Source: Oscillibacter sp. ER4 (GTDB taxonomy: Bacteria; Bacillota; Clostridia; Oscillospirales; Oscillospiraceae). From it: a stretch of 35,502 nucleotides of DNA. The position numbers were made by a program, and so were the translations under genes. Shown here piece by piece: positions 14,669 to 21,444 of the stretch. The notes beneath the pieces were generated by a model that saw only the letters and a list, made by a program, of their open reading frames with translations, had not been told where the DNA came from and searched no databases. The stretch is from assembly GCF_000765235.1 (NCBI RefSeq), contig NZ_JPJG01000031.1, positions 1 through 35,502 of the forward strand, given 5' to 3'. How positions within the stretch are numbered: the stretch's first letter is position 1; each line of letters opens with the position of its first letter.

Positions 14669-16150
14669 ATGGGCAAGATCGATTTGACCATCAACAAGAC
14701 CGGCCTGCAGCACAACATTGAGAAGGCCAAGGAAAACAACGTTATCATCCCGACCATCGCGCAGATGCAGCATCCTGAGACCATCCCTGAGAAAATTCAG
14801 GAAAAGCTCAAGACTGTCGGCCTTTGGGACGTCAACCCGCTGAACCTCTTCCGCATCACGTGGAAGAACGAGGCCAAGGAGTCCGGCGGTCTCTTCCAGG
14901 AGGTGCCGAACTATGTCGAGATCCCGTCCGAGCTCTCCGGCGTTCCTTGCCGCATCCTCGCCATGGCGGGCAAGTGGTTCCCCACGGGCTGCCACAAGGT
15001 CGGCGCTTCGTTCGGCTGCCTCGCCCCGCGCCTCGTCACCGGCCAGTTCGACGCGACGTATCATCACGCCGTGTGGCCCTCCACCGGTAACTACTGCCGC
15101 GGCGGCGCATTCAACTCCAAGCTCTTGGCGGTCGACTCTGTCGCCATTCTCCCCGCGGAGATGAGCAAGGAGCGCTTTGAGTGGCTCAGCAAGATCGCCG
15201 GTCAGGTCATCGCAACGCCGGGCTGCGAGTCCAACGTCAAGGAGATTTTCGACAAGACCTGGGAGCTCAAGCAGGACCCCAGCATGATGATCTTCAACCA
15301 GTTTGAAGAGATGGGCAACCCGCTGTGGCACTACAATGTCACGGGCTACGCCCTTGCAGACCTCTTTGAGGCGGTCAAGAAGCCCGGGCAGAAGCTCGCC
15401 GGCGCGTGCTTCACCTCCGGTTCCGCCGGTACGATGAGCGCGGGCGACCTCCTCAAGGAGCGTTATCCCGGCATGAAGCTCGGCGTGGGCGAAGCGCTCC
15501 AGTGCCCGACGATCCTGAATAACGGCTTCGGCGGCCACCGCATCGAGGGCATCGGCGACAAGCACATCCCCTGGATCCACAACGTGAAGAACACTGACAT
15601 GGCCATCGCCATCGACGACGAGGATTCCCAGCGTTTGCTGCGCCTTTTCAACACGGCAGAGGGCAAGAAGTACCTCAAGGAAGAGCTCAAGCTCTCCGAC
15701 GAGCTCATCGAAAAGCTCACTTGGCTCGGCATCTCCGGCATTGCAAACGTCCTGTGCTGCATCAAGATGGCCAAGTACTATGAGCTGACCGAGGACGATG
15801 TCGTCTGCACCGTTCTGACCGACTCCGCTGTGATGTACGGTAGCCGCATTGAGGAGCTCAACGAGATGCACGGCGCGTACAACGCCGAGGAGGCCCGCCT
15901 CGACCACAACCTTCACATGCTCGGCCTGAAGACCGACAGCATGATGGAGCTGACGTACGAGGACCGCAAGCGCATCCACAACCTCAAGTACTACACCTGG
16001 GTCGAGCAGCAGGCGCGCGACGTCAAGGACCTCAACGCGCTCTGGTATGACACCAAGGGCACGTGGGACGCTGTCCACGCGCAGGCGAAGGAGCTCGACG
16101 AGCTCATCAACGAGTTCAACGAGGCCACCGGCCTTCTCAAAGCGCTCTAA
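14669..16150 (+). CDS. Fold-type II PLP-dependent enzyme, possible YgeX substitute
   Basis: 493 residues; the ATG has AGGAGGAG within the end of the regulator gene. It belongs to the tryptophan synthase beta/threonine dehydratase superfamily. The PLP lysine is in FPTGCHKVGASFG (about Lys 110), the substrate Asn loop is PSTGNYCRGGAF (about 136-147), and the phosphate-binding Gly loop is TSGSAGTMSAGD (about 250-261). It is longer than YgeX (about 400 residues) and lacks the YgeX-type N-terminal sequence, so it is not a standard diaminopropionate ammonia-lyase. Beta-elimination of a 2,3-diaminopropionate- or ureido-alanine-like intermediate to pyruvate and ammonia would fit its position next to ygeY and the regulator. 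That is inference; the substrate is unknown. Confidence 0.85.
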   Translation: MGKIDLTINKTGLQHNIEKAKENNVIIPTIAQMQHPETIPEKIQEKLKTVGLWDVNPLNLFRITWKNEAKESGGLFQEVPNYVEIPSELSGVPCRILAMAGKWFPTGCHKVGASFGCLAPRLVTGQFDATYHHAVWPSTGNYCRGGAFNSKLLAVDSVAILPAEMSKERFEWLSKIAGQVIATPGCESNVKEIFDKTWELKQDPSMMIFNQFEEMGNPLWHYNVTGYALADLFEAVKKPGQKLAGACFTSGSAGTMSAGDLLKERYPGMKLGVGEALQCPTILNNGFGGHRIEGIGDKHIPWIHNVKNTDMAIAIDDEDSQRLLRLFNTAEGKKYLKEELKLSDELIEKLTWLGISGIANVLCCIKMAKYYELTEDDVVCTVLTDSAVMYGSRIEELNEMHGAYNAEEARLDHNLHMLGLKTDSMMELTYEDRKRIHNLKYYTWVEQQARDVKDLNALWYDTKGTWDAVHAQAKELDELINEFNEATGLLKAL

Positions 16151-16201
16151 GAGCGCGAAAGGGGAGCAGGAACCCCTTGCTCCAAACCCTGTTAGGATGA
16201 T

Positions 16202-16236
16202 AAAAGGGGGTATCTCGAAGAGATGCCCCCTTTTTT
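16202..16236 (+). terminator. Terminator after the PLP enzyme
   Basis: GGGGGTATCTC (16206-16216) pairs with GAGATGCCCCC (16220-16230), one G-T pair, three-base loop, then TTTTTT. It lies about 50 bases after the stop codon. Confidence 0.85.
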
Positions 16237-16239
16237 ATA

Positions 16240-16903
16240 CCCCTCAAAGGGGGGGACGCGCCCTGCGGGCGCGGGGAAAGCAGCGCCGCAGGCGCTGCAC
16301 GAATGCGACCCCCATTTTCTTTCCCGAGAAAGAAAACGGGCGTCGCCCGTCCAAAAGAAAGGCGTTAAGATTGGCAGTCTCAGGCTTGAAGGGGCCTTTG
16401 GCCTCTGGAATGCAACTGTTCGCGCACGGCGAAGCCGCGTTAGCATTGCTATACGACTTGTCTCTGCTCCTATCATCCGCTGCCGCTCTGCCCATCTTGT
16501 AGAAGTGTGCAGTAATCACCATCTACCGCCAGTCTCCACAATGCGGCGCGCGAAGCAATGCCGCATTCGGCAAGCAGTCTGCCGCCAAGCAAACGTCACT
16601 CGCGCCTCACGATAGTAAGGCGCGGTTGAGAGTTGTCACGAAACGCAGGGGTTCATGGCGAAGCCATGTACACTGCACCTGATTGCGCAGCGCGTGCAGC
16701 TCTTCAAGATAAAAACTGCCAATGTGCGGGGTCAAGGGGTAAGACCCCTTGCCTTTCTCTGGGGGTTCCAAAGGGGGTATTCTCTTTGGAAAGAGAATAC
16801 CCCCTTTGTCTCGCGTCCCCCCTGCGAATAGGGGGACAAAAAGCAGCAGCGCTTTCACGCTGCAAAAACCCACCGCGCAGCGCGCGGACAATAAGGAGTT
16901 ATT
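16240..16903. repeat. Palindrome-rich intergenic mosaic, no gene
   Basis: About 660 bases without a supportable gene. Successive dyads are GCGCCC/GGGCGC (16258-16272), GCAGCGCC/GGCGCTGC (16280-16298), TTTTCTTT/AAAGAAAA (16315-16336) and ACGGGCG/CGCCCGT (16336-16350). Further on come AATGCGGC/GCCGCATT (about 16540-16567), CAAGGGGT/ACCCCTTG (16733-16751), an 18-bp perfect stem at 16770-16807 with a two-base centre, TTTGTC/GACAAA around 16805-16840, and GCAGCG/CGCTGC (16846-16863). The 18-bp stem resembles the terminator at 16206 in sequence but has no T-run. The unit looks like a BIME-like composite or miniature mobile element. No T-box or known riboswitch core was recognised, and no clear promoter for the next gene. 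Confidence 0.55.
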
Positions 16904-18148
16904 ATGTTAAAAAACGTCAAATGCGCCCGCTGCGTCAAGTGCGGGAAAGAATACGAGGCCACGGCGAACCTCACGAACTGCTCGTGCGGCGGCATTCTCG
17001 ACATCATCTATGACTACGACTACATCAAAAAGAACCTGACGAAGGAAACGCTCAAGTCCCGCCCGAACACAATGTGGCGCTACCGCGAGCTGCTGCCGGT
17101 GGAGGAAACAACGCCCGACACGCCGCTGCGCGTGGGCTGGAGCCCGCTCTACGAAGAGCCGCGCCTTGCAAAGCAGCTCGGCCTTAAAAAGCTCTGGGTC
17201 AAGGACGACGGACAGAACCCGACGGCGTCGCTCAAGGACCGCGCGTCCGCCATGGCGGTCGCCAAGGCGGGGGAGGCGGGCGCGAAGATCATCGCCTGCT
17301 CGTCCACGGGCAACGCCGCGAGCTCTCTTGCGGGCAACGCCGCGGCCGCGGGCCTCAAGACCTTCATCTTCGTTCCCGAGCGCGCGCCCAAGGGTAAGGT
17401 CGCGCAGCTGATGACCTTCGGCGCAAACGTGATCTCCGTCAAAGGCAACTATGAAGAGACGTTCGAGCTATCGAAAAAGGCCATCGACAAGTGGGGCTGG
17501 TACAACCGCAACGCGGCCATCAACCCGTACCTCTCCGAGGGCAAGAAGACCGTTTCGATCGAGATCGCCGAGCAGCTCGACTGGAAGATGCCGGATTATC
17601 TCGCCATCTCCGTCGGCGACGGCTGCACCATCGCAGGCGTGTGGAAGGGCCTCAAGGACCTGTACGCCATCGGCTTTATCGACAAGCTCCCGCGCCTCAT
17701 TTCCGCGCAGGCCGAGGGCTGCCACCCCATCAACCGTGCCATCGCGGAGAACAAGCCCTGGGAGCCGATGGAGGAGAACACGCTGGCCGACTCCATCGCC
17801 GTCGGCGTGCCGCGCAACGCGGACAAGGCGCTCATGGCGATCCGCGAGTCGAACGGCATCGTCGTGAACGTGACGGACGAGGAGATCATGGCGGCGCAAA
17901 AGCTGCTCGGCACGACCTGCGGCGTCTTCGGCGAGCCCGCGGGCGTCACTGGCACGGCGGCAGTCAAGAAGCTCTGCGAGCAGGGCGTGCTCGGCGCGAA
18001 CGACACGGTCGTCTCCGTCGTCACCGGCAACGGCCTCAAGGACGTTGCCAACGCCATCAAGTTCTGCGGCGAGCCGATGAGCCTGCCGAACGACCTTGAC
18101 CTGCTGGTCGAGGAGTTCGCCAAGCGCGGCATTAAGACCGAGGCGTAA
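16904..18148 (+). CDS. Threonine synthase-like PLP enzyme
   Basis: 414 residues; ATG with AAGGAG. The N-terminus has a zinc-ribbon-like CARCVKCG...CSCGG arrangement (residues 8-29). The PLP lysine is in NPTASLKDRASAMAV (about Lys 110), the Asn loop is CSSTGNAASSLAG, and the Gly loop is SVGDGCTIAGVW (about 237). TGNGLKD near the C-terminus is the family's cofactor N1 region. This is the typical plan of bacterial threonine synthase, which makes threonine and phosphate from O-phosphohomoserine. No hom or thrB is nearby, and the gene lies among purine-degradation genes, so a catabolic role such as deaminating 2,3-diaminopropionate or a related amino acid is an alternative. Because of this doubt no symbol is given. 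Confidence 0.85.
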   Translation: MLKNVKCARCVKCGKEYEATANLTNCSCGGILDIIYDYDYIKKNLTKETLKSRPNTMWRYRELLPVEETTPDTPLRVGWSPLYEEPRLAKQLGLKKLWVKDDGQNPTASLKDRASAMAVAKAGEAGAKIIACSSTGNAASSLAGNAAAAGLKTFIFVPERAPKGKVAQLMTFGANVISVKGNYEETFELSKKAIDKWGWYNRNAAINPYLSEGKKTVSIEIAEQLDWKMPDYLAISVGDGCTIAGVWKGLKDLYAIGFIDKLPRLISAQAEGCHPINRAIAENKPWEPMEENTLADSIAVGVPRNADKALMAIRESNGIVVNVTDEEIMAAQKLLGTTCGVFGEPAGVTGTAAVKKLCEQGVLGANDTVVSVVTGNGLKDVANAIKFCGEPMSLPNDLDLLVEEFAKRGIKTEA

Positions 18149-18160
18149 GAGAGAACAGAA

Positions 18161-18195
18161 AAGAGGAGCGCGGACCGTTGGCCCGCGCTCCTCTT
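18161..18195. terminator. Hairpin between convergent genes
   Basis: AAGAGGAGCGCGG (18161-18173) pairs perfectly with CCGCGCTCCTCTT (18183-18195). There is no long T-run on either side, but it sits exactly between the convergent threonine synthase-like gene and the acyltransferase gene, so it probably ends both transcripts. Confidence 0.6.
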
Positions 18196-18199
18196 GCGC

Positions 18200-19258
18200 T
18201 CAGACGAAGTATTTGTTGACGATGGGGACCCGGCTCAGCAGCGCGGAGATCGCCGTGGAGACCGCGAACACAAAGACCGCGAGCAGCGGCACGGAGAAAA
18301 AGGCGTTGCAGAAGAAGGTGTCGATACCGAAATGCTGCAATAGCTCGATGACCATGGGATGGACGAGGTAAACGCCGAAGCTGTATTTCGACAGCTTGCG
18401 GAGAAGGGTGTACGCCCGCTCGCCCATGTGCAGAAAATTCAGGTGCTGCTTGGCAAAAACGAAGATCGGCACGCTCGTGCAGAGAACATTGAGCGAATTG
18501 TAGGTGTAGAAGATGTCGCTCGGCGCGCCCTGTGCCCTTGAGAGCGTGACGGGGGCGAACACGGAGACCAAAAGACCGGCAACGCCGACGCAATAGAGAA
18601 TGATCTCCTCCCTGCGGCTGAACGTCCGTTTGCTGAGATAGTACCCGCCGACAAAATAAATGGTGAGACCGAGCGGGAAAAAACAGTAGGAGTACATGAT
18701 GACGGTGCGGATGACCGTGCTCGCCTGATACGAAACGAAGGAGGTGAACAGGGCGAGCTGGGGCAGAAGAAAGGTAAAGATAAAGGCGAGCAGCAGAAAG
18801 TAGCGCATGAGCATTTCGTTTTGCACAGTGGGCCGCAGCAGTGGGATGAGCAGATACAGCCCCACGATCATGTAGAGGAACCAGAGGTGATAGTGCCCCG
18901 TGATGAACTGCGAAAGCACGACCGAAAGCGGCGCGTGACGAAAGACAAGGTAGACGAGCGCATAGCAGCCCGACCAGAAGAGAAAAACCGTGGCAATGCG
19001 TGCGACGTTCTTTTTGAGGATGGTGGAGATGCTGACATCGCGCCCGAGAAACAGCGCGCCGCTAATCATCACGAAGATGGGGACTGACCATTTACCCGCA
19101 GTGCAGTAGAGATTGAAAGCGAACCACGCGCGCGAATTGACGTCGACATCCGCCCAGTGCATTGCGGAAAGGTGCACGGCGACAACGGCAAAGATCGCAG
19201 CGACGCGGAGAACGTCAAAATAGATCACGCGCCTTGGCGCGGGATGCTCCGAAGACAT
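18200..19258 (-). CDS. Acyltransferase_3-family membrane O-acyltransferase
   Basis: 352 residues; ATG preceded by AAGGAGGG. It opens with RVIYFDVLRVAAIFAVVAVH followed by about ten hydrophobic segments, and a C-terminal YSFGVYLVHPMVIELL motif. This is the usual architecture of the acyltransferase_3 family (OatA, exopolysaccharide O-acetylases), which acetylate or succinylate cell-surface sugars. The conserved early His (residue 24, AVVAVHLSAM) is present. Only two bases separate it from the upstream 161-residue membrane protein gene, and both follow the hydantoinase gene, an odd combination functionally. Confidence 0.88.
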   Translation of the reverse strand: MSSEHPAPRRVIYFDVLRVAAIFAVVAVHLSAMHWADVDVNSRAWFAFNLYCTAGKWSVPIFVMISGALFLGRDVSISTILKKNVARIATVFLFWSGCYALVYLVFRHAPLSVVLSQFITGHYHLWFLYMIVGLYLLIPLLRPTVQNEMLMRYFLLLAFIFTFLLPQLALFTSFVSYQASTVIRTVIMYSYCFFPLGLTIYFVGGYYLSKRTFSRREEIILYCVGVAGLLVSVFAPVTLSRAQGAPSDIFYTYNSLNVLCTSVPIFVFAKQHLNFLHMGERAYTLLRKLSKYSFGVYLVHPMVIELLQHFGIDTFFCNAFFSVPLLAVFVFAVSTAISALLSRVPIVNKYFV

Positions 19259-19260
19259 AC

Positions 19261-19746
19261 TCAGCCCTCCTTTTCCGCGTTCTCGCCGGACGGTCCCTCG
19301 TCCTGCGCGGCGCCGGAAACAGCCTCGGGCGCGGCTTGTTCGCCCTCCGCGTGGAAGAGCGCCTCGGCGCGGCCCTCCTCGCGCGCCTGCGCGACAGCCT
19401 GCTCGCGCTCCTTTTCCGCCTTCGTGCGCTCTTTTTCCATCACGCGGCGATTGTGCTTATTTTGCAGCTTGAAGACGAGGCGCAGCGCGAGGATGAACAC
19501 CACAAGGAAAATGCCGAACCAGCTCCAGAACTTGAGCTTGAAGAGCGTTTTCAGCGTCCAGTACTTTGCCTGAAGCCCAAGGAAACAGAAGAGGATCGAG
19601 ACCGCGAGCGCCGCGCCGAAGAGCAGCACCCACAGCACCGACTTGACGGCGCTTTGCTTGCGCACGCGCAGATGCGCGATCAAAAACAGCAGACTCAGCA
19701 GAAAAAACGCAGGGAACTGCGCAAATAAAATTTCCCTCAGATCCAT
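19261..19746 (-). CDS. Small membrane protein with charged C-terminal tail
   Basis: 161 residues; ATG with GAGGTAAG upstream. Three hydrophobic segments are visible (about residues 10-25, 38-58 and 74-92), followed by a Lys/Glu/Ala/Gln-rich helix (about 93-130) that probably forms a cytoplasmic coiled coil, then a low-complexity Ala/Glu/Gly tail. No family recognised. It is eight bases downstream of the hydantoinase stop and two bases before the acyltransferase start, so it is the middle gene of a three-gene operon. It might partner the acyltransferase. Confidence 0.78.
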   Translation of the reverse strand: MDLREILFAQFPAFFLLSLLFLIAHLRVRKQSAVKSVLWVLLFGAALAVSILFCFLGLQAKYWTLKTLFKLKFWSWFGIFLVVFILALRLVFKLQNKHNRRVMEKERTKAEKEREQAVAQAREEGRAEALFHAEGEQAAPEAVSGAAQDEGPSGENAEKEG

Positions 19747-19754
19747 ATCTTACC

Positions 19755-21137
19755 TCACAGTGCGCATTTGCCGCGCTTCAAGTATTCGCCCATCTTGCCG
19801 CCGACGACCTTGCCGCCGTCCACCTGCAGCTGACCGCGCAGGTAGACCTTCGACACGCCGCCATTCGTGCGGAAGCCCTCGAACGGCGTGTAGCCCGCCT
19901 TGGAGAGCATGTCCGCGCCGTGGAGCACGTGGCTCGCGCCGGGATCGTAGACGACGATGTCGGCGTCGCTGCCCGCAGCGATGACGCCCTTGCGGGGGTA
20001 GAGACCGTAGAGCTTGGCGGGATTTTCGCTCAGCGCGCGGCAGACGCCGCCGAGCGAGAGCTTGTTTTCATTGATGGCCACAGTGTAGACGACCTCGCCA
20101 CGCGTTTCGACGCCGGGAAGACCGCCGGGGATCTTCGTAAAGTCGTCGCGGCCCATGTCCTTCTGCTCGAGCGTGAACGAGCAGTGGTCGGTCGAGATGG
20201 TCTGCACCTCGCCGCGGCGCAGCGCCTTCCAGAGCGCTTCACTGTCCTCCTGCGAGCGGATGGGCGGCGCGCAGACGTAGCGCGCGGCGGAGGAAAAGTC
20301 GGGATCGTAGTAAACGCCGTCGTCGAGCGCCAAATACTGCGGGCAGGTCTCGACATACACGGTCTGTCCGCGGCGGCGCGCCGCGGCGATCTCGTCAAGA
20401 GAAGCACGGTTCGTCGTGTGGACGATGATGACGGGCGCCTCGGCCGCCTGCGCGATGCGCAGCAGACGTGAAACAGCCTCGGCCTCTAAATAGTCGGGGC
20501 GGGAGATCGGGTGCGATACGACGTCCGCGCCCAAACCGCTCGCCTTGAGTTCGGCGATGCGCGCGTCGATGACGCCCGCGTTCTCACAGTGGACGCCCGC
20601 GATGCCGCCGCGGGCCTTGAGCGCTTTCAGCGCGCGGTAGACCGCGCCGTCGCCGATCATCATGGCGGGGTAGGTGAGGTACATCTTGAAAGACGTGATA
20701 CCGGCGTCGAACATCGCGTCGAGCTCAGACTCGATGCTCTCGTTCCAGTCGTCGATGGTCATATGGAAGCCGTAGTCGCAGTAGCACTTGCCGTCGGCCT
20801 TTTTATGCCAGAGATCAAGCCCATAGGCAAGGGATTCCCCTTTATTGGGGCAGGCAAAGTCGATGACCGTCGTCGTGCCGCCGCGGATGGCGCTTTTGCT
20901 GCCGCTTTCAAAGTCGTCGGCCGTCGTGGTGCTGCACACATCGAGATCGAAGTGCGTGTGCGCGTCGATAAAGCCGGGGAAGAGCATGCAGCCCGTCACA
21001 TCGACGACCTCGCTCTGCGCGGCGAGCTCGGGCGGAATGTGGCCAAGCATTTCGACCTTTTCCCCGTCGATGAGCACGTCGGCGCGGCGGCAGCCGCGGC
21101 CGCTGACGACATAGCCGCCTCGAAGCAGTGTTTTCAT
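19755..21137 (-). CDS. hyuA: Hydantoinase/dihydropyrimidinase-family cyclic amidohydrolase
   Basis: 460 residues from the ATG at 21137, which has AAAGGAGGG; the frame is open further upstream without a ribosome site. Metal ligands follow the D-hydantoinase plan: GFIDAHTHFDLD (His-X-His, about 58), the carboxylated Lys in GITSFKMYLTY (about 148), GVHCENAGVID (about 181), VIIVHTTNR (about 236) and ISTDHCSFTLEQKD with the final Asp (about 312). Family members open cyclic ureides such as dihydropyrimidines, hydantoins and allantoin. The E. coli homologue HyuA (phenylhydantoinase) is in the ygeW-ygeY cluster, so a cyclic ureide from purine breakdown is the expected substrate. It heads an operon with a membrane protein and an acyltransferase. 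Confidence 0.92.
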   Translation of the reverse strand: MKTLLRGGYVVSGRGCRRADVLIDGEKVEMLGHIPPELAAQSEVVDVTGCMLFPGFIDAHTHFDLDVCSTTTADDFESGSKSAIRGGTTTVIDFACPNKGESLAYGLDLWHKKADGKCYCDYGFHMTIDDWNESIESELDAMFDAGITSFKMYLTYPAMMIGDGAVYRALKALKARGGIAGVHCENAGVIDARIAELKASGLGADVVSHPISRPDYLEAEAVSRLLRIAQAAEAPVIIVHTTNRASLDEIAAARRRGQTVYVETCPQYLALDDGVYYDPDFSSAARYVCAPPIRSQEDSEALWKALRRGEVQTISTDHCSFTLEQKDMGRDDFTKIPGGLPGVETRGEVVYTVAINENKLSLGGVCRALSENPAKLYGLYPRKGVIAAGSDADIVVYDPGASHVLHGADMLSKAGYTPFEGFRTNGGVSKVYLRGQLQVDGGKVVGGKMGEYLKRGKCAL

Positions 21138-21211
21138 GGAAGAACCCTCCTTTGAAAAAATACCGTTCCAAATTAGCAAAAGCATAGCATACTTTTTACC
21201 TGATTTCCATA

Positions 21212-21230
21212 GAGTTTGGAAAAAATGTGA
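21212..21230. promoter_or_regulatory. Inverted repeat upstream of the hydantoinase gene
   Basis: TTCCA and TGGAA face each other across a seven-base centre (TTCCATAGAGTTTGGAA on the plus strand) in the AT-rich spacer between hyuA and the divergent nucleotidase gene. It could be an operator. The hyuA promoter itself is not clear; a TATGCT box near 21185-21192 on the minus strand lacks a good -35. Confidence 0.3.
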
Positions 21231-21272
21231 GAAGCGCCAAGATTTTTGCCGCAAATTCGGAACAATGCCGTA

Positions 21273-21301
21273 TTGAGAAAGTAGCAGACATACGATACAA
21301 T
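21273..21301 (+). promoter_or_regulatory. Promoter of the nucleotidase gene
   Basis: -35 TTGAGA (21273-21278), 17-base spacer, -10 TACAAT (21296-21301). It implies an untranslated leader of about 135 bases before the ATG at 21445; no known riboswitch was recognised in that leader. Confidence 0.7.
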
Positions 21302-21444
21302 AAAATCATACCACATTCCGCTTTTATTTGTACAAAAAGCGAACTTTTGGCGCGCAGACCAACTGAGAGATGTGAAAAGAAGCTGCGTGTCACGAAGAGC
21401 GGACAGAGAAAAAGCGGAGTGAAAAAATTGAGGAGGAAAACACT

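Noticed and set aside
14627-16078. Minus-strand open frame opposite the PLP enzyme
   Set aside because: Antisense shadow without ribosome site or recognisable domains.
14669-16150. Naming the PLP enzyme ygeX
   Set aside because: Length (493 versus about 400) and active-site context differ from diaminopropionate ammonia-lyase; only position suggests the role.
16240-16900. CRISPR array in the repeat-rich spacer
   Set aside because: The repeats are different palindromes without constant unit length or spacers, and no cas gene is present.
16240-16903. T-box or riboswitch upstream of the threonine synthase-like gene
   Set aside because: No T-box AGGGTGG-type sequence and no recognisable riboswitch core; the dyads look like repeats.
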